A stretch of DNA of 64,000 bases from Nectonema munidae (GCA_030549495.1 JAUIRK010000907.1:496001-560000); one strand, 5' to 3'; positions 50,101 to 61,985 are shown, counted from the first letter of the stretch. Translations and numbers: made by a program. The notes: a model not told the origin generated them from the sequence alone.

Positions 50101-53100
50101 CAAACGTATTTTTTTTGAAATTCTTGTTATTAATAATTTACTCGATACAAAACTTTTGCACTAGATGCTGGATTGTCTGGAAAATTGTAAAGACTTTTAC
50201 CTGAAATCTCACAATGGTCGCAATCTAAAGTGGCAATACACTCTTGATCACTGTGTCTTGAAATCCTCTTTCAATTCGGTAAAGCAACTATTTTCTTGTA
50301 CTTGAAAAGTGAGGGTCATTATTTTGAATTAGATGAGTATCTAAAATAGCAATAAAACAAAATTATCGAACTTAATAGTTTTATACTTTCTAGCTCTTTT
50401 CACGTCTATTGAACAAAATAACACTTTTTACTATATTTCACAAATTGAATTTTTCGATGCTCCTTATCAAGACAAAGATGACCCTCAAACCAATTCATCA
50501 CACTCATATTTTGACTTGTGATCGTGGTAATCCTTGTGTTATACTTGATTTATAACAAAACAAAATGGGGAGTGGATTTTATGGATCAATTGAACAATTC
50601 TTCCGTAGACGCAAAACTAATCAATTGCCAGTTTAAATCAAGTACAACTTGATTGGCTTTTCTTGACATAAAGCATTAGTTTTAATGAAAAAATGGATAC
50701 AACAAATCCAGAAAAGAATTCTTGAAATGCCCTTCTTTTCAAGATTTCAAATACGAAAGCTTTCTAGAAGTATTATTACAGCTGGAATATTTATTGGGTT
50801 TAAATCAATGAAAATGTTAATTTGAATAAAATTCAAGTTAAACGTCAAAAATGTTTTGTTTGCAAAAAGTGGACGATACAATTGTTGGCTTTGCAAAAAA
50901 AATCGATTTGCCCAAAACAGAAGGGAATTTTATTTGCAGTGTGAAGAATGATTTAAAAAATTTTTGTTTGAAAAAAGTTTTTCAATTAATTTTTTTAAAC
51001 TTGTACTTTAAATTTGTGTACATTTTGTACACATAAATACTAATGAAGTTGTTATTAATTGTATACAGTTGAGTGTTAAGTAAAAAAGCTTATGCATTTT
51101 GCCGCAAGAAAGACAAATAATTAAAAATGCATATATTTATATAATATTTTTTCATCTTTCAAATTTCTTTAGACACTTGTTAAAAAAGAATTTGATGTTT
51201 CTTTGTTTCAATGTCTTTGCCTTTTACAATTCAATGATAAAGACACCCTCTCTTTTTCCGAACTAAAAGATAAATTAGCTCTCGGTAATTAAATATGAAT
51301 CCACCTCTTTCATCTTCTTTAGCTAATTTAGTATTTTAGATGTAAGTGAGCTCAAAAGAACGTTGCAGTCTCTAGCCTGTGGCAAAGTTAGAGTTCTTAA
51401 GAAATCTCCTCCAGTATTATATTTTTGTTATTTTTGTGTTTCAAAACTTTTTTGATTTTTTAAGAGCAAAGATGTTAATGAATCTGACATATTTTCTTTT
51501 AACGACAGTTTCAGTCACAAGCTATATCGCATTAAAATCAATCAAATTCAAATGAAAGAAACAGTACGTTTTTCATTCATATTTTACTCATCCAAAACCG
51601 TAGTATAAAAAAAATAAATTAATTTTATTTATATTGTCAGTTTTTTTTTGAAAATATATTAATGATGTATACGCTATGCATGTTTTTAGAAATATTTTAA
51701 GTTGATATTAATAATATCAACATATGTCATCATCATCATTATTGAAGATCCTCAAATTTATGGATGATCTAATTATCTATGTATATGGCACTCGAAATCG
51801 GATTCCCGAGTCCGTGGTGTCGGAGATTTTAATAGGATTGGAGTCGAAGTCGGTATCTAATAAAATTTAGGAATTAAAATCGCAGTCGGTTTTTTAAGTA
51901 TTTTAAATAAAGAAAAAATAGTTTACTTTTTATAGCCATAAGGAGTGAGCCAAAGTCGGGAGCAAAGAGTTGGTGTTGAATGTAAAGTTCTTAATTATTA
52001 CTCCCCATCTCTGCTTTTCTTTATGCTTGTATTCCGTGTTAACCTAAGCTATCTTAGTAGAACTTGAGTTATAACGAAGTCATTTACATATTGATTCAAA
52101 ATCACTAACTTCCTAATAGTCAAGAACTCTTCATTTCAGAAGACTAATTTATACCATATAAGATGAAAAACGTTCTTATGATATAAAGTTAGACCTTCAT
52201 GCAACCAATAAATGAATTTTGATCTTGTTGAGTCTTTTAGGTTGCTCCAAATTGTAATCTAAAAAATCTGGAACCACCGTATTATAGTTTCCTTGATATG
52301 TTAAATATTCTAGTTTTTACGAAGAATCTTATCATACCTTAATGTGTTTTAGAAGAATTATTCTCATATGCTTGTCAACATTCTTCTACTCTTGTAGCCT
52401 AATCGAAATGTCTTATATAGGAGCATTTTTAGTAGTCAGAATTGTAATTTTTAAGAATCAAGGATTAAACCATTATATACGTTTTGACAAGAATTTAAAA
52501 GGTTTAAATATAGAAATCAATTATTATTATTAACATATTAAATAACAATCAATGTTATTCAAACAAATTGATAACTCGGACATACGACAATTTACTCAGT
52601 GATATGTTTAAGCGAATTTTATAAGAAAACTTTTTATTTCTAAAATTAAATGAATTTAATTTAAATTTACGTTGAATTGTTTGCTTTATAATGCAACATT
52701 TGGTTATTATCATGAATTTATACTTTTTTTTTAATTATACTAAATTTTAGGATAAAAATAATCTTATGATTTTTTCCATAATATTTACGGCTCATTTTTT
52801 CAAAAATTGAGAAATATTAATACAGTAGCTCCTCTAAAATAAGACTGACCTCTCTCTCATACCATAAATTCTTATCTGAAGAAAAATCTTTACAGAAAGG
52901 ATTGTCAAAGTTTGGCTTGAAACCTGACTGCAACTAGCCGAAGAAACACTTTTCAGTTACAATCTAAATTTCTAGTGTTCCCAGAATAAATGTACTATGA
53001 ATGAACTTCTAAATTTTTTCGGTGATTTCAAATTTTTGGTAAATAAAATTTTCACAGATTATAAAGAACAATTTTGAATTTTATATTTCAAAAAACTATT

Positions 53101-55710
53101 TTCATTTTCATTATTTATGTGAAAACTTAGTAAAGTGATTTTATTAGCTTTGGGTCTTTTCAGTACCAAAGATTTTAAGAAAGAATGAATAACGTTTTGC
53201 ATAGAAAGTTATCAATGCGCCTATTTTGTTGGCGCATGCGCCATCGATTCGCTACATTCAAATATCGTTTCTTCATAAAAACAAAGTTGTATCTGGAATT
53301 AAGTAGTATTTCAAAGGTGTTGAAAAATTAAATTTGAGCATGTAAGGAACACAACTAAAAAAGATGAAAAAACCTAGTTTTATCGTGATTTTTGCTTGGT
53401 TAAGATTTAATGCGTTTTTAATTTCCGTTAAAGTAGTACGCTAGGAAAGTGATTCTAGCATTTTTTGAATGAAGTTACTAAAGTTATTATCACGAATGTA
53501 TCAAAAATTACTTTTGATTTATTTGAAGGAAGGAAATTATTTGAAAGTTGAATAAAGTTACAACATTGATTACTAAAATAAATAAACTGAATAAAAAACA
53601 ATATCAAATGATATACTGTCTAACCAGTTTATTTTTGTCACCCTTGGAAATTAAAAAAGTGACGCTTCAACTCTAGTAAGAGTTATTTGAAATACTCTGA
53701 AAACTTTGTATGTTTCATCATTGAACTTTTCAGTTATGCTTCCTAGATCATATTTACTAGATATTCAGTATTTCCTTTTTGCACAGCAATTTTTAATTTT
53801 CAAAATATAACTTTCAATTTCTTTAATTGTATTTTCTTTTGTTCACAACTGCTTCATTCTGAAGTTATATTAAGTTCTGGTTCATCATCCAATATTTTTT
53901 TAGAATCAATATCCCTATTAATGTATTCTTTATGCAATTCATCTTTTCTATTTCATGTAGCTTAAGTAAATTTCTTTGAAAAAGGTCACTAGAAAGTTCT
54001 AAAATTGCTATAGGGATATCATCAATAATACTTTGCTTTCATTCATGATATTTTCAGAAATTTTGACGTTTTATTTTCCAAAAGCCCATCATGATATAAA
54101 AAAAGTAGTTAATCCACTAAGTTCTTTACCGCATTTTTGAGTCCATAGATATCCATAGGATACATAATTCTCAAGAAAGAGGAAAAAATCAAAGCGAATT
54201 TTATTAGAGCATGATTACAAGTACGAGAACTTGAAAATAAGATTATATAATTCCGTTTTTTAAAAGACACGATATAATTACACAAGACATTGCATTTCAT
54301 TAGTTTAGAATGGTTCGAATGTATCTATATGTAATTTTGTTATGATTTGCTAAGGGTTTTACTAGATGAAATAGTTAGCCTTATTTACGGGTTAATAATT
54401 GGTTAATTTTCATCGATTACTATCATTAGTCATAATGTAGTTGTGTGAAAAAGTTTGGAATATTTTCACGAGAAGTGCAACTTTTATCATCAGAAGGTTT
54501 ATTTATAACATACATGAGAGTCTTCTGGCTGGAGAATCAACAAAAAAATCCCAACTATACTGGATACTATCAAAAAATGACAAGTTATCATCGATTTTAT
54601 CTTCAATACTCAAAGAACTTGTTCAACTTTCATCAAATAAGCTTCATTCAGTTTTTTCCTTATAGAGAGAATTTGAAATGCTGATAAACTTAGAAGATTG
54701 TTAATCTCTGACGAGGTTTAATATATTTCTATGAATCTTGCACTCATACCGTCATGAGCATCTGAAAGTTCTAACGCAAAAGAAATATTTCTCTCAAACA
54801 TATTAAGGAAATCTACCAACGTAAACATTCACTTTTAGTGTACTCGATACAAATCTTAAAGTTATATCTGAAGAGCATTTGTTCAAATTTAATGTACTAC
54901 ATAATATGGAAAATAATTTTGTGCGAATAGAATTTCATTAGAAATCGTAGCATTTTTATGTATAACTTTTTGTTTAGTTGAGGAAACACGATATATTTAT
55001 GTGGAGTAAATTGTATATACCAAGGGCGTACATGCAATAATTTTGGCCGGTGCATATATTGTAGCCTTTTATGCATCTTTTTTATGAATAAAAATTAATT
55101 TAATACAATTTCTATATAAAATATGAAAAATAAATACATTGGTAGAAATTTTTTGGAATAAATACATTAAAAAATCGTGAAGATATTTATCAATCAAAGT
55201 TAACACTATCAAAATCTTGTTAAGTCATAAATATACGTATGATGCACCTTAGAATGCTAAAAGGTGTAGTACTTATATATATTGTGCATCTCGATATTTC
55301 GTATTGAATTTCTTGTTCCCAAAAGGGATGCTTTATAGAGGCTGAGCCTACCACCTCTTCCTTATCATATCATTTTATTCAAATATCTTACTTACTTTTA
55401 GCCAGAAGAAAATAGCTTGACGCAAAGAAAAGTTCTACAAGATAGAAAATATTTAATTGAAGCAGCAATCGTTAGAATAATGAAAACTCGCAAAGTTTTT
55501 ACGCATGTTGAACTGATTTCTGAATTGTACAATCAGCTTAAGTTTCCTGCTGAAGTATGGCATGAACTTGGAATATTTTCTTATAATCTTATAAATTAAA
55601 TTATTTTTTCTCAGCCGAGTGATCTCAAGAAACAAATCGAAAGTTTAATTGAACGCGAGTATATGAGACGTGATAAAGAAAACGTTAACAAATATCATTA
55701 CATTGCATAG
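35160..55710 (+). CDS. CUL4: Cullin-4, 21 coding exons, complete
   Basis: Scaffold of CRL4 ubiquitin ligases: the N-terminus binds DDB1, the C-terminus binds RBX1 and is neddylated. Exons: 35160-35385, 39564-39807, 39868-39922, 39980-40053, 40108-40270, 40325-40411, 40468-40550, 40623-40690, 42260-42378, 43365-43557, 43611-43648, 46614-46680, 49686-49796, 49856-49944, 49998-50105, 50165-50278, 51173-51284, 51340-51413, 51465-51563, 55402-55554, 55615-55710. Phases agree throughout and give 790 codons plus stop (human CUL4A: 759). Exon 1 encodes a lysine-rich 75-residue leader ending NIIIKNFK, the CUL4 DDB1-contacting strand. Then come [73 protein letters not shown], the neddylation motif IVRIMK (Lys about 736) and the C-terminal YHYIA. 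Compared with remembered CUL4 proteins the N-terminal half is unusually divergent. Large introns hold transposons. Confidence 0.93.
35700..35832. mobile_element. TTAA-bounded palindromic-end MITE (piggyBac-like), first of a pair
   Basis: A 133-bp element starting TTAACCGGCTAACGAC and ending GTCGTTAACCGGTTAA: near-perfect inverted ends, each containing the TTAA target of piggyBac elements. It has no coding potential. A second, different TTAA-bounded element starts 7 bases downstream. Confidence 0.7.
35840..35973. mobile_element. TTAA-bounded MITE (piggyBac-like), second of a pair
   Basis: A 134-bp element from TTAACCCTTCCGTGACTAG to CTGGTCACGAAAGTGTTAA: imperfect inverted ends of about 18 bp with TTAA at both edges and CCCTT next to it, the piggyBac arrangement. 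It is non-coding. Confidence 0.75.
37140..38130 (-). pseudogene. piggyBac transposase remnant in CUL4 intron 1
   Basis: Minus-strand DDE_Tnp_1_7-type transposase, antisense to CUL4. From about 38110 downward: a decayed segment with [13 protein letters not shown], then [19 protein letters not shown] (the catalytic YxDNFFSS block) followed by [15 protein letters not shown]. The open block 37445-37780 has [12 protein letters not shown] and [19 protein letters not shown], matching KWMDNR and YNKxMGGVDxxDQ. In the usual GGVD the Gly-Val-Asp is altered to KGVAT, so a catalytic Asp seems lost. Downstream, 37140-37330 carries a cysteine-rich tail (RCMNCF, CF..FH) like the C-terminal zinc finger. The N-terminal region was not found and frames are broken. 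Inactive. Confidence 0.82.
40691..42259. other. CUL4 intron 8
   Basis: A 1.57-kb intron with a GT donor and TAG acceptor. Its main content is the Tigger-type deletion derivative at 40973-41792. The remainder is AT-rich and unrecognised. Confidence 0.8.
40973..41792. mobile_element. Non-autonomous Tigger/pogo element
   Basis: An 820-bp element between TA dinucleotides (40971-40972, 41793-41794). Left end CAGTGAAACTTCGATATCTC, reversed right end CAGTAAGACCTCGTTATCTC: matching in most positions. The phrase GATATCTCGAA recurs inside both ends. It has no usable transposase; a C-rich patch sits at 41255-41340. It lies in CUL4 intron 8. Confidence 0.85.
42379..43364. other. CUL4 intron 9
   Basis: A 986-nt AT-rich intron (donor GTGAGT, acceptor TTTAG) with no recognised element. 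Confidence 0.7.
43766..44248. mobile_element. GAGTCG-rich interspersed repeat with hAT-like end
   Basis: The right end, read in reverse from 44248, is CAGGGTTGTGGAGTAGGAGT followed by CGGTGGAGTCGC. The left end, GATGTAGAGTCGC, is a weaker version of the same sequence, so the ends are inverted. The interior has no coding content. A related degenerate stretch is at 51787-52015. The hAT assignment rests on the terminal CAG and is tentative. Confidence 0.5.
44938..45270 (+). pseudogene. LINE reverse-transcriptase C-terminal fragment
   Basis: The plus-strand block at 44944-45168 reads [12 protein letters not shown], then [14 protein letters not shown], then [18 protein letters not shown]. This is the R-W-x-GH-x-x-R-M-D...GRP-K-K-x-W tail found at the end of many RTE/CR1-type non-LTR polymerases. 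After a stop, another frame continues with [14 protein letters not shown]. Only the 3' tail is present, as expected for a heavily 5'-truncated insertion. Confidence 0.75.
45755..45845. mobile_element. Tigger-like terminal fragment
   Basis: ACTGGTCGTTATAGACAGGT followed by GATCGTTTAATAGAGATGTCC resembles the repeated GGTCGTTATAGACAGGTGG motif of Tigger-type MITE ends. The rest of the element is not recognisable. Confidence 0.35.
46440..46508. mobile_element. hAT-type right terminus
   Basis: Read in reverse from 46508: CAGTGGTTCTTAACTTAAGG followed by GGCGCAAGTAACTTC, a typical hAT end. The left end was not found, and no 8-bp duplication could be matched to ATCTAAAT that follows. Confidence 0.5.
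46681..49685. other. CUL4 intron 12
   Basis: A 3.0-kb intron. It contains an (AAT)6 run at 46803-46820 and a less AT-rich patch at 47220-47420 resembling a transposon remnant that I cannot identify. Otherwise nothing was recognised. Confidence 0.65.
50279..51172. other. CUL4 intron 16
   Basis: An 894-nt intron almost filled by a decayed piggyBac transposase sequence on the same strand as CUL4. Confidence 0.75.
50330..50990 (+). pseudogene. piggyBac transposase C-terminal remnant in CUL4 intron 16
   Basis: In the plus strand one frame near 50545 reads [19 protein letters not shown], the diagnostic YNxTKxGVDxxDQ block of piggyBac proteins. It continues with LAFLDIK and ALVLMKKW, then near 50850 a frame with KCFVCKK, the start of the C-terminal cysteine-rich motif. 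Upstream, traces of [13 protein letters not shown] are uncertain. Frames change several times. It is a different piggyBac family or copy from the intron 1 remnant, whose corresponding block reads [13 protein letters not shown]. Confidence 0.65.
51787..52015. repeat. Degenerate GTCGG/GAGTCG repeat
   Basis: Scattered motifs GAGTCCGTGG, GGAGTCGAAGTCGG, GCAGTCGG and AAAGTCGGGAG recall the element at 43766-44248, but no clean ends are visible. Confidence 0.35.
52823..52870 (+). mobile_element. Possible Tigger-like left end
   Basis: TACAGTAGCTCCTCTAAAAT starts with TA-CAGT like the other pogo-type elements here. No right end was found. Confidence 0.25.
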
Positions 55711-55833
55711 TCATGTATACGAATTTGTATGGCTTTTTCTTAATATCTTCAACTACTATTATTATTATTATTAATTTTAGTTTCAAATTCATATTTATAA
55801 TATAACGTAAGCATTATGTTATAATTTATGCTC

Positions 55834-55839
55834 AATAAA
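55834..55839 (+). terminator. Poly(A) signal of CUL4
   Basis: AATAAA about 125 bases after the CUL4 stop codon. Confidence 0.5.
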
Positions 55840-57449
55840 TCTACTTCATTTTTAATTTATGTTTACAGAAATATTTATTTGAATCATCAAAATACATATA
55901 TCGTCATGTCTATAAGCTATTGACTGTTTAGGTTTTCAAAAACTATGGATGACGGTAATAATAATTTAGTTTGGAATAATTAAAAAAGCTTTTTTACCCT
56001 TAAAGTTACTGATATATTTGTAAGTTACTTTTACTTGTATATTGCAAATAATCTTGATCAAACAACAAATACTCTTTGCACACAAAATTGTAAAAAACGT
56101 CTCTTAGCAAAATTATTTTATTGAATTTTGATATGACATTAATCTGTGAGTATATCATCACATTTTTTTCTTTCCTGCTTTATTTTTTTGTCTTAGTTAA
56201 CTCATAGAAAGCAAAATAAAGTTTTCTTTATCTTCTAATATAGAATATCTTTTTAAGAAAATTTTGATAAAACGTTATTCCTCCAATCAAACACAATATT
56301 CTTTGTATTTAAAATCTCTTATATTGCAAATTGTGTAAAAAAAGTATATAATAATTTGTATGTAGAATAAACAATGAAGCAACTATTCTATTAAAAAAAT
56401 TAAAAATATTTTTACCGGATTATTTTTTTAATTGCTGCGAATTCTCTACTATTAGATGCTTCAAAGTTGATTCCTTTTTATGTCTCTAAATGTGCACTTA
56501 TCATATTCTATTTATTATCTTCTTTTTTCTGACAAATGTTTAAAATATTTTTCATTAAGTTTAGCGTTCTTGTAACCATTAATTTTATTATAAAACATTT
56601 TTACCTATTTTTAATTTCCCAATCTAAGAAAACCGACTACTTAATTGTAATGTTAATTGTAAGGAGGTTTAGCCTTATCTATCATAAATATTTTAAAGAA
56701 ATAATTTGATATTCAACCTAAGGAAATTAAAATCAACATTATTCATAGAATCAAACAATGAACATAACAAAATACTCAACATGATCAAAGGAATATTTTG
56801 TTTGTTTCATCGTTGAACAATCCTAAGTGTGGAAATACATAATAATTTTAACAAATAAAACCATTACATTCGGATCCTCAATATAGGTCCTATTGGAATC
56901 AGACACTAACATTATAAAGTTACAAACCATCGAAAATAGCACAACGCATTGCAACTGTACGAATAACAGACCCCAACATACAGAAATATCGATACATTTC
57001 ATCAAAGAACACAAAATGAATAACTCTTAGCCATAAGTCGGTTTGGTGGTTCTAGACTTACTCATCTCTGCTGCTGCAAAAGTGTAACGAAAAATCAACA
57101 CATTAACTCTATCAGTGGAGAAAGTTTCACTCGTTTAAAAAAATTTTTACCTAAGAGATTACGCTTATATTGAGATAGCGTAATTTAGAGACCAAGCCCA
57201 TGTGTAAATAATTCTTTATAAAATATTATCTTTCCAATGGTTGATAGCCGGTCGGATTTTTTATCCTAATTTATATTAAGAAAGCAATATGAATTAAAAA
57301 AACATTTTTAATTGAAAATTTTTTAGACAAACACTTATTTTAAAGAATATATGGAATATATATTTAATTTTATTCTTTTATTATCTTCTTAAACAAAATT
57401 AGTATATTTTAAAACTATGTTTTCTCACGCTAGGGAAAAATGTAAAAAC
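55840..57449. other. AT-rich intergenic
   Basis: Nothing recognised beyond short chance frames. Confidence 0.4.
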
Positions 57450-60000
57450 ACTTTCCAAATTTAATTGAAATGCTTGATGAAATTGAAGAAAGGTCCTCTG
57501 AGTTTATGGAGCTTTGATTTTAGTCTAGAATAAAGAGGAACAATGGAAGAGTATAAAATTGTACTGCGTAGTGTTGAGAATGCAGAAAAATTCAATGATG
57601 CAAATTAGGGTGGATAAGATGTTCAATAAAATTTGGTGACGGAGAAGTTAGCTTAGATTGGCGGGGAAATGTTCTAGGATTTTGATCCATGGGTTAATTA
57701 GTTTGCGTCGGTGGGTGATGAAGAATGGATTAAGAAAGTTAGGTGATAGCGGTTTCAAGGTGTGCGCAACAAAAACGACACTTTTGGCTGTTTGAGTTTG
57801 ATATAAAAAAAGAAAGTTTTGGAGGGGTAGTGCCCAGAGAAAAAATTGGTGAATGATATAGAGGTTAGTAATGGGAGATATCGTGGGTTAGTGGAGTGTG
57901 TGAGGGCTAGCTGTTATTGGTTTTTAGTGTGTAGCATGAGCTTACGAAAGAAGACGTCGGGATCTATTTAGGTCAGAAATGTTGTACATGTTATAGAGAG
58001 GGGTTGTTTGGCGAGATAAACAACGTGGATATTTTCATTAATGTCTAAGTGTGTCTTGTTGTTTTTTTACAAGTGATGCGCTAAGATTTTATTTGCACGG
58101 ATATTGATATTCTCAGAGAGATCTGAAGAAGGGTGTATTAGAGCGGATGGGTGTAACCGTGGGAGAGATTGAGCGAGAAGTTTATGGTATGGGTTAGAGA
58201 TAATCTTGTGAGGTAGGTGTAGATTGAAGGCTGAACAGATAGGTATAAGCGACCTATACGTGATGATATATTTTTTTAGCAGAGCTAATTATATTAAAGA
58301 GGTGCACTTTAGTGAGATTTCTTGGTTTGCTGACGTAGTTGTGCGGAAAACCATTGATGTTGTGAGAAGACATAGCAGATGGATTTTATGTAGAAAGATA
58401 AGGTTGAGATGTGCTCAAGAGACAACCCCCAAGATAGGATACCATATTCGAGTACAGGTAGAATTAATGACCTATAAATAAAAACGGGAATGTTCTCGGG
58501 TAAAGTGGATTAGGGATGTTTTAGATGTGTGAATGTAATTTTGAATGATTTAGCGGCGAAGTTTATCATGTTGAAGAGGCAAGAGATGTGTGAAATGTTT
58601 TCTGTTTGAGTGCTACTAGAAAAAAAGGAAAACAGGTCATCTGAGTAGCACTATGAGAAATGGAATTAAGAGTTGAGAATGTCGAGAGGGAGGGGGGGGG
58701 GGGTTGATGAGGCAGAGAATGTCGGAGAGGCAGCCTATTTGAGGCGTGGAGAGAGAAAGAGTGTGGATGGCCCTGAGTGATTTGTGACGAAAGATTAGGC
58801 CACTGCAATGTAAGTATTTGCTTATGAACTTGATGATGTAGGTGAGATATTTTTTAAGGTGCATATTAAGAATAAGGGTTGCGTGCCAGGCACTTTTGAA
58901 GGCATTGCCGATGTCGAGGAATAGGATAGGGTATGTTTTATGTGAGGCTAAAGAGAACCAGGTAGTCAGTGATTTTGGAGAGTGCTGATTTGGTATTTCT
59001 ATGTGAAAGGTAAGCGAATTATGAAGGGTTAATTGATTTTTTAATGTGATTGGATGATATTAAGTCGAATCCCGGAGTGGAGTTAACCTTGAAATAGTTT
59101 ATTTAGTGTAATGGATTGGTGAGGTAGGTTGGAGTATAGATGATGTTAATTCCTTTCCTTGTCACCGTATATTTGAAAGATAGGGCCATCAGAATGATGG
59201 TTATTAGATGTAAAAATGGAGGATAAAAAGAGTGGGTTGATGAAAGTTGATTGTCATAAAGAGAAGAATTTAATATATTCTGTAGGTTGGCCCAACTTTA
59301 GCTGGTGTGATTTAAGTTAATGGGGAGGAAGTTTAGCATAGATACTTATCAATTGTTTGGGTGGGGATATCGTTGAGGTTTTTACGGGTTTGAAATCGAA
59401 ATGGACATGAATCAGAGCTAGATGCATAGTTTTGAAAACAATGTGTACATGTAAGTTTAGATGGATCTTTGGAGAAAATAGAAGGTGATATGGAATGACC
59501 CCTGTTGTCGCAGTGTTTGTGAAGATGCCTTGCACTTTGATTTAGAGTGCTAGATTTTAAGACAATTATCACACTAAAGGAGACGTCATTTTAAGATTTT
59601 TGGTGTGAGGATGGTATGGTTTAATATGACTTTTGTTTAAAGAGAGTAGAGATGGTTCTTTGAATGGTTACAGTGTAAAAATAAGGCCCTTGTTGTTTGA
59701 CTGAAGTAATGGAGCAAAAGATTTTAAAGTAACTATTTTCATTGTTGAATTGCCTGACTATTTCTCTAATGGAATGTGTATCGAGATGCTTGAGAGCACC
59801 AGTCTTGGAATAATAGGGGGAATGTTTAGCGTAGTGATTCCATATTTTAAGAGTTTTTATTGTTGTGGAATTTGTTTCAAATTGGAAGTAAAGGGAGACT
59901 GAAGATGAGCTTATTTTATTTCGGATGTTCATAGAATTGTTATTTGTCTTCATGTTTTTGGTGAGGTTTTTTCTAAAATGGGCCTGGTACGGTTAGTTTA
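57450..60000 (-). mobile_element. LINE remnant on the minus strand (jockey/R1-like)
   Basis: The plus strand is conspicuously G-rich and C-poor over this stretch. The minus strand encodes a broken non-LTR element. From 59953 down: an ORF1-like block (KIWNHYAKHSPYYSKTGALK), then 59333-59572 with a CCHC-like C-x-x-C...C segment (CTHCFQNYASSSDSCPF). The endonuclease appears deleted. Reverse transcriptase resumes near 58930 with FLDIGNAFKSAWHATLI and STPQIGCLSDILCLI (the usual TPQGxVLSP block). Near 58640 CYSDDL stands for the YADD catalytic motif, and near 58460 is SLILPVLEYGILSWGLS. Stops are frequent and a deletion follows the YSDD block. The motif style fits the jockey/R1 group; the clade is not certain. 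Confidence 0.7.
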
Positions 60001-61985
60001 TGATTTTCTCTATTTTGTTAGAGTGAGTGATGTCTACGCTCGTTTTGTGTTGATCAAAATGTATAATATATTCGGCTGGAAGAGTAACGTTGGAATAGAA
60101 ATTACCAAAAAGTTCGGAAATTATACGTGACGATGTGGAAGATTAAATGAAAATTATAAATTTTAATATTCAATTTTTCAATTTAAATTAAATGACTTAA
60201 GAAATTTATCATTTAATTTAAACGCTTAAATATTAAATTATTTTATTTTTAATTTTGTTAAAATTATTAGACACATTTATTTTACTCTTTATTAAAATAT
60301 ATTTGGGGGCCTCTGGTTGTTGGGGGTCCCCTCGCAGGAGTGGGGTTCGTCCCGGCCCCAAAAAAAGGATATTTGAGGGAAAAGTCATAACAATAAATTT
60401 TTACTGTTAATATAAAAAGCTTAATTCTTTTTTATATTGTCAAAAAAGTGACGTAAAAAATTAAGATGATTTTTAAATATTTTGTGAAAATTTCATAAAA
60501 GAAATTTGAAAAAATTAAAGGTAATAATTGTATATTTATGATAATCAATAATGGGTAGCAGATTAGTGTTTTGGAGATAATTTATATAGATTAGTAATTT
60601 ATCAAATTCATAATATAATATATATACAGTGATGGATGTTAGGCACATGTTATTCCTATTGACTACTCATCAGACACACTTTGCAGTTTATGTTTCATCA
60701 CTTTATTGCTATATAACAAGAAGGAATAGATACAAGTGTTAATTCGTACACTTATTTATTGATTATTCAACATCCCACTACAATAAATCAACGCAACATA
60801 ACAAATATTATCAATCAAAACAACCTAGTTTTGGAAACTTAATGTTGCCAAAGCACGATTCTTTCATGAATATCTTCACATAATAACCCGAACACAACCG
60901 TATGTTAACTCTGAAATGAGTACACTCAAAACTAAACATCATTAGCCCGCACAAACTTCCACATGACCATTCAAACTAGGCTATTCATTTTCAATAGCAA
61001 AAAAGCGATAAATGTATGTCTATTTCTTCCTTGTTTTATAGCAATAAAGAAATGGAATATACAATGGTTATGGTAATGTTAGAGTGGTTGAAATCATAGA
61101 AATCAGAAACTACAAATTACGAATCAAAAAATACAAACATTCTATAGTAGTTACGAGAATTAAATGATTGAATAAATATTATTTTTTTTAATTTTTTTTG
61201 TTCTTTTTTTCCCAGGTCAAAAATGAAGTATTACTAAATTTAAAATTTTAATATAATATTTATTTATACCTATTTTCACTAAATTTCAGTTGAAATAGAG
61301 TTTTGTTTTACTGAAGCTCGTTTCCTTTTGTGCAATTTTTGATATATTGCTAACTGTCCTTTATTTATAAGGACAGTCCTTTTTCCCTTTATAGTGCGCT
61401 AATTTTCCTATGGTTGTTTATGATTTTTTGAATTTATTTTTTCATATTTTTAGAGATATTTATGTTAAAATCTATAAAAATGTTATTTATTAATTAAAAA
61501 TAATTTTGTAATTTTTTAATTTAACCAATTCCACAAAACTTTTATGCACATATAAAAAAGTTCTTGGAACAGGAATAAGAATGTATAATTTCGATCAATG
61601 ATCCTAACGAAGCAAAGTGCAAACTGTTTTTAAAATCGTATGTATTATAGTTTCAGCATTTCACAGCACTATAATTTCAATAATTATAAAAATAAAACCA
61701 ACCATTTAGAATATAGTTCTAAAAATCTCTATTAGAGCCTTATCTAGTAATTGCATCAGAAATTTCTTAAGTTTATCATTGCATCGAGCACAAACTTTGT
61801 TATAATTGTATTGATTGTGTCTTAATAAACTTAATTCTCTATCATTATTCTAAAATTCTTAAGAAAAATTGAATGTGAGAAAACTAATTTTGTCATGAAA
61901 ATGCTAATGAAATTTCACATGGAGTTATAGAAAAACTTAACAATGGTATCGAACTTTTGAAGCCTGATTCTAAAGCGGTATCCTC
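60001..61985. other. AT-rich intergenic with one GC-rich patch
   Basis: Mostly featureless. A GC-rich island sits at 60304-60361 (GGGGGCCTCTGG, GGGGTCCCCTCGCAGGAG, CCCGGCCCC). It is flanked by very AT-rich DNA and has no recognised identity. CAGTGATGG at 60626 could be a transposon end. Confidence 0.35.

Larger units (their letters stand above)
51564..55401. other. CUL4 intron 19
   Basis: The longest downstream intron (3.8 kb), between the exon ending [10 protein letters not shown] and the exon carrying the neddylation site. It includes a degenerate GTCGG-rich repeat (51787-52015), a Tigger-like end at 52823 and a short TE-like patch at 55020. The rest is unrecognised. Confidence 0.7.
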
